Shown here: positions 34,831 to 45,174 of the stretch, one piece after another
Numbering within the stretch: the stretch's first letter is position 1
Layout: each line of letters opens with the position of its first letter
DNA from: Ectobius pallidus
Taxonomy: Eukaryota > Arthropoda > Insecta > Blattodea > Ectobiidae
Reading direction: 5' to 3'
Assembly (NCBI GenBank): GCA_964059195.1
Contig: CAXKWD010000009.1
Coordinates: forward strand, 46,285,160-46,349,159
DNA length: 64,000 bases
Notes under the pieces: model-generated
What the model saw: the letters and a program-made list of their open reading frames with translations, nothing else
Told to the model about the DNA's origin: nothing
Database searches by the model: none
Made by a program: the position numbers and the translations under genes

Positions 34831-36775
34831 GGCATAACTTTGAAAATAAACAGCAACACAACGATATTTTTCAATATAAGGTAAAGGTAAAGTAAGGATA
34901 AGGTAAATAAGAATAGTTCATCAAATTAAATCGTAAAAATATAATTCAGAGGAAATAAAACAATATTAAACATCTATATTTTCATCTACCAACATTTCCA
35001 CTCAGAAATTTTCAACTTCAGTTTAGTTCACGATGTGAGAGATTGGGAATTCATTTTTAATAAATACTATTTATAAGTACTGAGAACAGAAGTTTTCAGA
35101 ATGCTTTAAATGAAATTTAATGATCACATTTATTGAACCTACACTGTTAAAATTTATTCATATACCAATTTACTATTATTAGTGGAATAAAGCTTCTACG
35201 AAACTTTTGTTTCTAGAAGTAGGACTACAGGGGTAACGATTTTTTGTTCTGATAGCATGTGACAGTAGTAGGCCTACATGAAGCTGAATGTCAAAGTTTA
35301 ATGAAAGTTATAAACGGATTACCCTATTATAATTCTCGACAGTAAATTACAGCTAATTTTACATTAATCGCTTAGCGTCAATTCAAATTCCAGCACTCAA
35401 CAACAGAATCATTAGGGCTACATTTCATCAAAACATGATAATGACATCATTATAGGTAAGGATGAAAAATATTACCACAGTCCTGTCAAAAAAATGTAAC
35501 AAAAGTTGTCAAAGCAAAATTATCTAATTCAGCCTTTCAACTTTGTACATCTAGTGTTTCAAGTCACAATGGCCTGGTCCACGGTAAATGGAGATACTTT
35601 GTTTAGAACTTTGTATATTGAACATCGCATTGATGCAATTTCGTTGTAATAATGCATCATATATGAAACAATGGTAAGTTACATTACGCTGTAATTTTTG
35701 AATTGTTCTCTCCATGATTTGCCTGGATTACAAAGAAATGTTTTCGAAATCAGTGACAGCTGCGTTAACCCGCTGACAACGTAATCTCAGCTTTCTTGTC
35801 AGAATCATGCGACAGCAAGTGGATTCTGTGAGTTCAATTGGTCCATTATCTCTCAGGAGGCAATCAGACTCTGTCCGGGGGTCGAAGCTTTGTTTCGCCG
35901 ACTAGATTGTTTCTCGATAAAGCAAAATCTCCTCATGAAAGTGAAATCCCGAGGTCATGTATTTCATAATTCGCCTCAAAAGAAAAGGGAAAAAGAGAAA
36001 AGACGAGAAATAGATATGGAGGAATAGAAACATTAATGACTATGATTGGAAGCTATAATTTTAATGTACATTATCTTTTATCATACTATTTAAGTGTGAT
36101 TTATGAAGGACATGCTAAAGACATTTTATTCTGCACTATTTCAAAATAATAAGAACCTGCTTTGTCATTTCTGTAAACTAAACAGCTTAGGCATACTCGA
36201 AGTATTTTTAAAACAAGGTACCACTATTTTTCGGACCTATTTTAAGTATCGAAATTTTAAAAATATTTTATATGTTACATGTTATTTAAAATGTAGCTAA
36301 AATGAAAATTAATAGTATATTTTGCTACATTACTACATTGCATTTCTTACTGAAATAAATTTACATTTTCTTTCCTTCGCTCATTGCTCCTACTTATAAT
36401 ATATTAATTTCTTTATTAAAGAATATATCCCACATATTTTAGCTGAAGCAGAACTTAGCTAAGAATAGAAATTTAAAGTCGTAGATAAGTTCGGACATGT
36501 AAACAAATTACTAATTTTAAATTAAATAGACTTATATACGAATCATATCACAGAAAAATTTACGTGAAAATATCAGTTGACCATGCCTTCGTCTGGGAGG
36601 GAGGTTTTGCATCTTACTGAACACCTATCTAGGAGTCCCTCCATACCCGTCCTAACGTATGCGACATAATGATTTGACCCCTCCCCAACGGCCTTTGGTT
36701 TGTATATCTAACGATATAGTAGGTTAAAGAGCAAAAAGATAAAATAATGATAAATAAAAAATAAAACCTGGTAGG
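34831..36775. other. AT-rich intergenic DNA, nothing recognised
   Basis: No supported feature apart from short AGGTAA-type repeats at 34879-34910. Confidence 0.4.
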
Positions 36776-36945
36776 CCTACGATTTTTCTTGGTATTCATT
36801 TCTCTTAAGAGGCTGAGTCGACTCCAGGGCCACAGTACCAAAAGAAGGGCCAGTTGAACTGAAAAATTCCCATGACCTCATTGGGAAAGAACCCCCTAAG
36901 CATTCCGGTTAGTGGCACAGTAGGCCTGCTTAAACTAACTGCATT
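36776..36945 (-). mobile_element. SINE family I, minus strand, partial
   Basis: The reverse complement contains ACTGTGCCACTAACCGGAAT, a degraded B-box region, CCCAATGAGGTCATGGGAAT, TTCAACTGGCCCTTCTTTTG, GGCCCTGGAGTCGACTCAGC. The order is that of the 15.3-kb SINE. The 3' half is lost or replaced by AT-rich DNA beyond about 36776. Confidence 0.65.
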
Positions 36946-38160
36946 ACGTCGTATCCCCAACAGCGCCCTGCAATCTAAATATCAAACAAAATAAGCATCT
37001 GAACCATACCCACCATCGTGCATTGCATCCAGCCCATTTAAAAGGATTTATGGAGGATTTCAAGTCTCTAAAAGCATAATTAGTTCAGAGCTAACAAGCC
37101 TGGCCGAAGTTATCCACACAAAAAAGTGTTATAGAGCCTATGTAATAACTATGTTTCTAGATACAGATGAATATAGTAAACATTAAATAACAGAAAACTA
37201 TGAATATGGGCAGAAAACAAGTCTTTCATAGAAATTAAAATGACAAGGAAATTAACTGAAACAGCAAGATTAGCATTTCACTGATCAGTGAATTAATCGA
37301 ATAAGTTACAAATGAAAACATGAGCATGTTCGGTCAAAGCAGATATCGGCGACAAATCCGGAAGCAGAAATTTACATTCATCTACAGACATATATGCTGC
37401 TATGTACTCTAATCGCATTCCCGCTTGGCTATGAACTCAGTTCCTGTTGTATGCTTAGGAATAAGCTAGAAGTAATCTCCCAAGTCTATATGACTGAACG
37501 TCTACAGTGCAATTTACGTTATAATGACAGTAATGAGCACAAAACATCCAGTGCATTGTCCAGTTAATAAGATAATTGTGTGGCGCGGGACTTGAGAATT
37601 AACTAGTCATTACTGAACACAAGATGACACTTAAATTACATCCGCTGATTAGGTAATGACATGCCGATCTGTCATATAACAGAGTAAAATAGGGATGATG
37701 ACTTTCTTGTACAAGGCGTTGAAGCATTTACCAATTAAATTATGCATTTCATGCCTACCCATAGGCTATAGAAATAATATCGGCAAGTAACGTCATAGAA
37801 TCATCTTTTAGCAAAATGTATGTCATGAACACTGTTTGTATTTGCGATGGAAGAGTTCTAGATTATTCCTTTCCCCTAATATATCCCAATGGCGCGGACC
37901 CATTCACGCGATATTCACATTTCCACGGACTGTGTGATTTTTTTGTTTATGAGTGAGGCAGTGTGACCAATTGTTCTTCTTGTAGGCCTATGTAGTGACA
38001 GCAGACGATTGTATGCGCGCACCAGCCAAGCTCCGCTGTTTTGTTAAGGAGCAATATACTGAATGGCACAAGGTTTCTATCACAACCACCATTTCTTACG
38101 AGCAGCTAGTGGCTTGTACCTTTTTAGGTTCGTCAGACTGTTCACCGACAATCATATCTC
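36946..38160. other. intergenic DNA, nothing recognised
   Basis: No supported gene. It lies upstream of the candidate promoter at 38165. Confidence 0.4.
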
Positions 38161-38164
38161 GTTT

Positions 38165-38362
38165 AGCGATATGACGTCACACCTCCAACGTCCAATCACG
38201 AGGACGAGGACAGAAAAATTGCGGAGAATAAGGAAGTATTCGCTAGATCGTGATATAAAAGACCGTGTATCATTTAGGGCGGACCAAATCATTCGCCAAG
38301 ACAACATCTCCTCTCCACACATCTATCTATAACAAAATTCGTGAGATATACGATTCGTAAGT
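38165..38362 (+). promoter_or_regulatory. candidate RNA polymerase II promoter and first exon
   Basis: A perfect CRE (TGACGTCA, 38172-38179), a CCAAT box (38192-38196) and a TATA box (TATAAAA, 38254-38260) occur in the order and rough spacing of a metazoan promoter. Transcription would start near 38285-38291, where TCATTC resembles an arthropod initiator. A consensus splice donor (GTAAGT, 38357-38362) would end a non-coding first exon of about 70 bases. No coding exon was found downstream within the window, so the gene is unknown. Each motif is common; the combination is the evidence. Confidence 0.4.
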
Positions 38363-39125
38363 GTTTTATGAAGAGAATCTCGAGTTCTAAAAAACGGGTC
38401 CGCGCCTATGGGATTTTACCTCTAAGAATGTTAAGCCTAATCAAAAATATATTTTTTAAAGAAATTTAGAGGGAAAATATAAGCTAACACGTAATTCATT
38501 ATTTATATTATATTGACGTCAGAAGTCATTTGGGTCTATCTTCACCTCACATATATTTTATAATGCCAAGGGAAATTAAATTCCAATCTGGTATTCTTCT
38601 CGACGAGCGAGAAAAACTCAAAAAATCTCAACACAATGGCCCGCAACGGGATTTGGACCTGTGAGTCCATGGCATTTCGTTGGGGCAGCTCATTTATTAG
38701 AGTCCGTTTGGTCTAAGCTGGCACAGTTCAGAAAATTGAGACAGAAGATGTTTGGCAGAAGTCAGGTATTGAACAGAAAGAGATAGAAACATACTATTGT
38801 GGAAGGTTACTCACTCCATATTTTGAAGCTGTCACTTTGACGAGGGTGGCAGAGGAGATATACCCATCATTGTAACTGCAAGAAGCAGTGGTGCTCAGTG
38901 AGGTTTATGCCACTTTAATCAGGATCTGAATCGCCTAAATTCTTAATAAATTTGCCCAACACCAAAACTATACTGTATTTAACCCAACGAAATCCTTTAA
39001 TTTTTTAACCATGAACACAAGCATTTTTCCAATGCACAGAATTAACTTTTTTACTTCATTGCTATTTCCGACAGTGATATCGTATTTTACCAGTGCCCTT
39101 ATTAGTTCAATTCGGTCATGAAAAC
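38363..39125. other. intergenic DNA, nothing recognised
   Basis: A tRNA-like B-box region on the minus strand (GGTCCAAATCCCG, about 38646-38658) may mark another SINE remnant. Nothing else recognised. Confidence 0.35.
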
Positions 39126-39245
39126 CACCATTAACGGCCGTGGGTGTCGGCATGCTGACCACATGCCCAATCCTGCCATCTGCCTGTGGTGGATGACGCA
39201 GCGGTCGGGTGGTAGGCAAAGTCCTCCAGGGATGTAGCGCCACGG
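39126..39245 (-). mobile_element. SINE family IV tail fragment
   Basis: On the minus strand GGCAGGATTGGGCATGTGGT and CAGCATGCC match the body of the SINE at 24255-24500, which runs in the same family orientation there. The 91-residue minus-strand frame that covers it is not supported as a gene. Confidence 0.5.
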
Positions 39246-39504
39246 AGTTTAGTTTATTTCATATTAATTCAATAGGGTTTAAGTCACAATGGTATGGCAG
39301 TAAACGTAGGCTATAACTGTGTGGTCATGTTGTTTCGTACTGTGCCTATCTCGTAATGGCTGTGATTGTCTTGACTGATTTAATTCAGCCATATAGCACT
39401 GATTTTCTGGGGATAGCACGGGATCAGAATTAATATAGCCTCCACTTAAACAAGTTTGCGTGTCTGATTTTCACACGGAGTAGGTATTACGACGAGCTTC
39501 AAAA

Positions 39505-39830
39505 TCTGTAAGGGTAACTAAATCATAGATGAAATGGGATGGACATGTTGCACGCATGGGGAGGAAAGACATATCTCAAAAGTATTGAATGGGAGACCCG
39601 AAGAGAAAAGACCTCTTGGAAGATCTAGACGTAGGTGGGAGGACAATATAAGGATAGATTTAAGGGAAGTAGAATTTGCGAGGAATGGTTGGATGGAGTT
39701 AGCGCAGAATAGGGTTGAATGGCGGGCTTAGGTAAACGTGGCAATGAACCTTCGGGTTCCATAAAATGGATAATATTTCTTTAGCTTCCTGAGGAATTGT
39801 CTATTGCCATTGAGTAAGTAAGTGTAGGTA
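39505..39830 (+). pseudogene. RTE-like LINE, C-terminal coding tail and 3' end (copy 3)
   Basis: The frame 39534-39731 encodes NGRPEEKRPLGRSRRRWED, then IRIDLREVEFARNGWMEL and AQNRVEWRA, with a stop where a longer tail would be expected. The 3' UTR runs ATTGCCATTGAGTAAGTAAG, giving the AAGT tail. It is the least decayed of the three copies in its coding tail. Upstream of about 39505 the similarity to a LINE is lost, so it is 5'-truncated. Confidence 0.75.
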
Positions 39831-39831
39831 G

Positions 39832-41001
39832 GCACGAGGTTTATTTTGAATTGTAGCTAGCGTTATCCATTAGTGTTATTGAATTTGGAGGAATATTTGG
39901 AATAGAATTTTGATCAAATCATTTTTGAAGTGTTTGCATATAACTGTTCCTCGATATAAATTTGCAATATAACATGGAATTAGGGATAAAGCCAGATTCG
40001 GAGTACCAACTATTTATTTACTCCTAATATAAGTTATTACCCCACGTTTCGCTCAAATAAATATTATGGCGGTTAGAATTATGCAAGTCTTTGAGTTTCC
40101 GTAAGTATGTAAATCGTCTTACTCCCACATAAGGTCTTTCTATAAAAATGTATCTCTCCTGGTTATTTTTTTTGTACCGGAATTTTCATTGCTTTAATAC
40201 CTTACACATGTGTTTCAATTTTCGTATTGTCGTTTAGAAAAGCGTGATTTATTATTACGGTATCATTATAAATGTCACTGGAATAAAATAATGCAGTAAA
40301 TCCCAAAGTCAAATAAATGTGAATATTACAATTTACTTTCAAAAATATAAAATAAATATTTTACACCAACACCATTCACAGTAACAAGCCGCCACGTCTG
40401 CTTTTCTACACGACAATATGAGAGCTGAAGCACGTCTGTCAATTACTTAACGGCGAATTTCTTGTTTTTCTACATTTTTTCTATACGACCCTACCCTATC
40501 CTGAGGTCAGTGGAATAGTGGAGTGAGTAAATTTTGGCTACCTGCTGAATTTTGTGTCAGGATAAAGCAGACGTACTATAACTGTTATTTAAAATATGCT
40601 ACTCTATTCTAAATTCTTCAAAACTGACATTCTGTCTGATAGTACCCACTTTATGCATGTTAAAGTCTATGACATGAGTTCTTGGACCTATGTATCCGAA
40701 GTCTTTCTACCACTATCAAACTCCCAAAGGCGGAAGAAGCATAAATGTTCGTTGGAAGAGTCCTGTTTAAGAGCCGTACTGATAGGATTTTCATTGTTTA
40801 ATTCCATTAATAAAGAGTTCAAACAGTTCCTATCCTACATATTAGGCCTACTGCAACCCTCGTTAGGATTTATGGCTGCCAATCAAATATTGCAAACTAT
40901 GTTCTTATAGGTCTAGCGATGTGGAAGGTTCCTAGAGAGTGAGGCGCCTGGATTGTTAGAGATTCAGTCCAGAAGATGGAGAGGTTGTAGGCCTTTACAC
41001 A
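39832..41001. other. AT-rich intergenic DNA
   Basis: A 104-residue plus-strand frame at 40596-40910 is open without repeats, but I recognise no domain and see no supporting context, so I leave it uncalled. Confidence 0.4.
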
Positions 41002-41850
41002 TAGTCCAGTAGAATTAAAATCCAAATCGGAAATAATTGCTATACAAAAGGTTTTATTGTTTTAATGACTTCATTTGTTGCCCAATATGACTATCCTAGG
41101 TTTTCCCCCGCGGCGGAGTTGTGCATAAGTGGTGGGGGGTAGAAATGTGGCCCCCAAAGGGGTAGTTTTGTGGTTTTACGGTTATATCTCGTAAAGGACT
41201 CACGATATCGAAAACATGGTGGTATTAAAAGTTGTAGGGCATTACATTCTGCATTGAATGAGACTAAACGAATATTTTTTGGACGACCCGTTCCCATAAT
41301 ACTACTCATCAAAGTTGGACAAATTTTACATATTTATGAAAAATTTTCGTTTTAAGTTCTGCTTTTTGGTAATATCATGTAACTTAACCCATCTATCAAT
41401 AAAGTGGCCCATACAAAAGTAATAAAGGAATAAATTCTGCGTTCGATGAGATTAAAAGTGAATTTGTTGGACCACCCGTTTCCCTAAAGTTCTACATTTA
41501 GTCCAGTAGTGTAAAACCAAAAAAATAGACGAATCGGAAATCATGGCTACAAAAGGTTTTATTGTTTTAATGGCTTCATTTGTTGCCCAATATGACTATC
41601 CTAGGTTTTCCCCCTCGGCGGAGTTGTGCATAAGTGGTGGGGGTAAAAATGTGACCCCAAAAGGGGTAGTTTTGTGGTTTTACGGTTATATCGCGTAAAT
41701 GACTCACAATATCGAAAACATGGTCCTATTAAAAGTTGTAGGGCATTAAATTCTGCATTGAATGATACTAAACACATATTTTTGGACAACCCATTCCCAT
41801 AATACTGCTCATCAAATTTGGACAAATTTTACATATTTCTGAAAAACTTG
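41002..41850 (+). repeat. left compound arm of the 3.5-kb element
   Basis: Units at 41002-41498 and 41499-41850 are direct repeats of each other. The second stops after TTTTACATATTTCTGAAAAA, which is internal to the first. Open frames in the arm run across the repeat and are not genes. Confidence 0.85.
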
Positions 41851-42585
41851 TGTACCCGTGCTGCTCTGCAACACTTCTGAAAGAAGAAGAAGAAAATGTC
41901 TAGCCCCCATCACTTTTTTTTGTTAACTAAAAATATCTCTAAAAAAATTAAGAAAAGAAGAAGAAATTCTTGCACCCCAACACAATTTTTGTTTGTTTGT
42001 TATTATTAAAAATCTCTCTTTTTTTTTCCTTTTCAGTTTTATAAAAATTGATTGTCCGCGCATAACTTTCCTCTCACTCAACTGATTTGAGTGATCAATT
42101 CGGCATGTTAAAGAGCTGTTTCTGGTGAGTGGTCTTAGCCTATCACCGGCTGCCTGAGATATCGCCTCTCAAAGTTACAGAATTTCTGTATCTCGAAGAT
42201 GGTGGTAGTTGGGTGATTTCCAATGCCCGATAACATCTGTGCTTGAATACCATTCGTTAAAAAAAAATGAAGCAAATTGGTCAAGAATTTTCTAATTATT
42301 TTAATACGGTAATAGAGATGTGTAAACATAGTACTATAGTACTCCGTTGTACTAGTCTTGTGCTTAGTAAATATATAAAATATGAAAATTGTAGAAAAGA
42401 AACACTATTCTTCAAATCAATTAGTGATGATTTTATTTCATAACAAAAATTGTAGTTAAAAGTATGAAGATGAAAAGGGGAAAATGGTAGATACACAAAT
42501 TTTACAGACGTCGACGTTTCATTGTCGTTGGGCCACTCGGCTCCTCAAAATGTCTGTAATTTCCGATAAGGAGTCCGTCACCACA
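41851..42585. other. interior spacer of the 3.5-kb element
   Basis: AT-rich sequence with AAGAAGAAGAAG and T-rich tracts lies between the left arm and the end of the PIN-like ORF. It may contain the 3' UTR of the minus-strand gene (42300-42585). Confidence 0.4.
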
Positions 42586-43560
42586 TCACTCGACTCGTAA
42601 AAGTCTGTAATTGTCGTCGCCCCATATATGCAGTCCAGGTCTCGTCAACATCTGGTTCGTCAGTTGCATCTGGTTGGAGGGAGTTAGTGCAGGAGTTCCC
42701 CTTGGAGTTGGCACAAATCGATGAGCAATTGATTCCAGCCTCCGACACCCACAATCACGTGCACACCCCTTGTTGCACTTGCAGAAAATTGTGGAGAGAA
42801 AAGATTGTGGAGCTGGCTCCTTGGAGGTAGGAACGGGGTCAAGTCCAAACTTTGAAGCCTGCCATCCCCAGAGGAGCGGATCCATCTGGTGTCCTAACCA
42901 CATTTGTACTTGTAGGTAAGTTCTCAAGCAATGTTGGCGGGCTGCTTCGGATGTTGGTGGTAGGGATACCAGGTTAAATTTGGATTTCACGAGGGCTTTA
43001 GAAAATAGGTCAAATCGCAATTTATCTAAAGTATCTCCTGCCCTACCTTCGTAGAGGGTTGTTAAAAATTGTAGGCCAGCTTCGGCATTAGCTTCAGCTT
43101 GAGTGTCATGTTCGAAGAAAGGTTTGATTTCTTCGAGAAGACATATATTTTCGACCAACAGCTTGACCACCTTCTTCTTTGCCTTCCTGAAGAGTGCCGA
43201 AGTTGTGTCACATCCACTTATGGCGTGGAGAAGTATGAGTGGCCTTCTGATGTTGTCTGCCAGTTCGAAGCTGTTGGGACCAAATACTTTTGTTGGGATC
43301 GTTCCTCTTCCAGGTTTTGAGAAATATATGTTTGCTGATGGTGTGGCTAGGGCATTTAGCATGATGAGGAGGTGTGTATCTTCACAAACTACCACAACCT
43401 TCTCATGCTCCTGTGATACCTCAAGAGCCGTGGCAACAATCAGGTGGTCTGCGTCTTCATCAGCTTGCTTGACTGAGAAGCATTCACCTTCAAGTCTTTC
43501 AGTAAACAAGCTAATAAGACGTGCTTTATTTCTGTCGGAAAGTAATTGCTCCTGAGTCAT
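42586..43560 (-). CDS. C-terminal half of a PIN/FEN1-like protein with a Cys-rich tail
   Basis: From the first ATG (43560) the product has 324 residues. Counting from the in-frame TTG at 43572, residues 37-46 (ADEDADHLIV) and 62-72 (VCEDTHLLIML) match the D-A-D-T-L-I-V and D-T-D-x-L-x-L-L motifs, residues 118-125 (ISGCDTTS) the signature I-S-G-C-D-T-T-S, and residues 264-276 (CKCNKGCARDCGC) the Cys cluster of a multicopy invertebrate family with a PIN/FEN1-like fold that I know only as uncharacterised proteins. Family members are much longer at the N-terminus; here the frame stays open upstream (HTTHEVIFTELLVV) to the right arm at about 43640, so the N-terminal part is missing and this is probably a captured gene fragment. 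In the second acidic motif DTD has become DTH. The last residues may be shifted: another frame from about 42620 gives an acidic tail ending near 42509. Function unknown. Confidence 0.5.
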   Translation of the reverse strand: MTQEQLLSDRNKARLISLFTERLEGECFSVKQADEDADHLIVATALEVSQEHEKVVVVCEDTHLLIMLNALATPSANIYFSKPGRGTIPTKVFGPNSFELADNIRRPLILLHAISGCDTTSALFRKAKKKVVKLLVENICLLEEIKPFFEHDTQAEANAEAGLQFLTTLYEGRAGDTLDKLRFDLFSKALVKSKFNLVSLPPTSEAARQHCLRTYLQVQMWLGHQMDPLLWGWQASKFGLDPVPTSKEPAPQSFLSTIFCKCNKGCARDCGCRRLESIAHRFVPTPRGTPALTPSNQMQLTNQMLTRPGLHIWGDDNYRLLRVE

Positions 43561-43647
43561 GGTCACCACCAATAACTCGGTAAAGATGACCTCATGAGTA
43601 GTATGTCTTTTGCTTCGGCGGAGGGGCTCAGCAGATTTAATGATCTA

Positions 43648-44481
43648 ATTTGTCCAACTTTGATGAGCAGTGGTATGGGAATGGGTTGTCCAAAAAATAT
43701 GTGTTTAGTATCATTCAATGCAGAATTTAATGCCCTACAACTTTTAATAGGGCCATGTTTTCGATATCGCGAGTCTTTTACAAGATATAATCGTAAAACC
43801 GCAAAACTACATCTTTTGGGGTCACATTTTTACCCCCACCACTTAAGCACAACTCCGCGGGGGGGGGGACCTAGGATAGTCATATTGGGCAACAAATAAA
43901 ACCATTAAAACAATAAAACCTTTTGTAGCAATTATTTCCGATTCGTCTAATTTTTTGGTTTTACACTACTGGACTAAATGTAGAACTTTACGGAAACGGG
44001 TGGTCCAACAAATTCACTTCTAATCTCATCGAACGCAGAATTTATTCCTTTATTACTTTTGTATTGACCACTTTATTGATAGATGGGTTAAGTTAGATGA
44101 TATTACCAAAAAGCAGAACTTAAAACGAAAATTTTTCATAAATATGTAAAATTTGTCCAACTTTGATGAGCAGTATTATGGGAACGGGTTGTCCAAAAAA
44201 TATGTGTCTAGTCTCATTCAATGCAGAATTTAATGCCCTACAACTTTTAATACCACTATGTTTTCGATATCGTGAGTCATTTACGAGATAAAACCGTAAA
44301 ACCGCAAAACTACCCCTTTGGGGGGTCACATTTTTACCCCCACCACTTATGCACAACTCCGCCGAGAGGGAAAACCTAGGATAGTCATATTGGGCAACAA
44401 ATGAAGCCATTAAAACAATAAAACCTTTTGTAGCAATTATTTCCGATTCGTCTAATTTTTTGGTTTTACGCTACTGGACTA
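43648..44481 (-). repeat. right compound arm of the 3.5-kb element
   Basis: Inverted counterpart of 41002-41850: inner partial unit 43648-43976, outer full unit 43977-44481. A G10 run at 43858-43869 replaces the CCCC(G/T)CGG stretch of the other units. Confidence 0.85.
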
Positions 44482-44499
44482 ACATCTAACAGTATAAAA

Positions 44500-44790
44500 T
44501 TATGTCAATGGACTCAAAAATCAACGTTTCGAATTTAAACAATATCTGCGTGACAATGCAGTAGATATTGGTTGTGTTAATGAAATTCATCTTTACAAAG
44601 CGACACAGTTAAAGTGCCCAACTATGTAGTGCATAGATATGATAGAAAAGTTTCACCAGGAGAGGGTATTGCAATTATTATTGACCATTCCACACAAAAT
44701 ACATTACCTAAGCAATTTCCTACATCTAGAATGTACTTGTGGGTATATATCATGCTAATGAGATTGAAACTTCTATATGATCCATCCTAG
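44500..44790 (+). pseudogene. jockey-like LINE endonuclease fragment
   Basis: Two frames encode FEFKQYLRDNAVDIGCVNEI followed by HLYK, then VPNYVVHRYDR and PGEGIAIIID. This is the N-terminal AP-endonuclease region of non-LTR retrotransposons (the N-E-T-H-L motif appears as N-E-I-H-L, and the I-x-G-Y-x-x-x-R-x-D-R ... G-G-x-A-I motif is recognisable). The frame changes near 44600. It begins immediately to the right of the 3.5-kb element, so the element may have inserted into this LINE copy. Confidence 0.6.
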
Positions 44791-45174
44791 TCATCAGCAA
44801 ACAAGACCTCATAATAGCCGCTTAAAGGGATTTCAGTGATCAGTGTTAAGAACTATCACAGGCACTGATTACGGAACAACAAATAATTATCTACATGCAA
44901 TTCTACACATGGACTCAGTGGAAGATGCCATAACAAATTTACAAAGTTGTTATAGTCTATCACTGGAAATACAAATGCTTTAATGAGAACTCTTTATTAA
45001 TGAATATATTTCCAGTGTACAAAATCCAGCCAAATCTTATCCATGAAGGCATTTTATAATTCAATGAAACATCTTTCAAAGAAACTGAAAAATCACTGTT
45101 ACCATACACGTACATACAGGAGTCAAAAGCGCAAGCTTGATCTCCGCATGTATAAAACAACCAAAGAATAAAGA

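Larger units (their letters stand above)
41002..44481. mobile_element. 3.5-kb element with compound inverted arms and a PIN-like ORF
   Basis: Left arm 41002-41850 and right arm 43648-44481 are inverted copies of each other. Each arm has two direct units: a full unit of about 500 bp (41002-41498; right 43977-44481) and a partial inner unit of about 350 bp (41499-41850; right 43648-43976). Every unit starts TAGTCCAGTAG and includes AACTCCGC, CCTAGGATAGTCATATTGGG (in right-arm orientation) and CATTGAATGAGACTAAA. The outer ends are GTCCAGTAG and CTACTGGAC bordered by TA on each side, or alternatively a 3-bp ACA duplication. The interior (41851-43647) carries one minus-strand ORF. I cannot assign the element to a known superfamily. 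Confidence 0.75.

Noticed and set aside
38063..38332. 89-residue plus-strand frame
   Set aside because: It overlaps the CRE, CCAAT and TATA motifs of the candidate promoter and has no recognisable domain.
38968..39243. 91-residue minus-strand frame
   Set aside because: Its N-terminal part is a SINE family IV fragment shared with 24255-24500.
40596..40910. 104-residue plus-strand frame
   Set aside because: Open by length only; no known motif and no transcription or splice signals around it.
43103..43555. 150-residue plus-strand frame
   Set aside because: Exactly antisense to the PIN-like ORF, which carries recognisable motifs on the minus strand.
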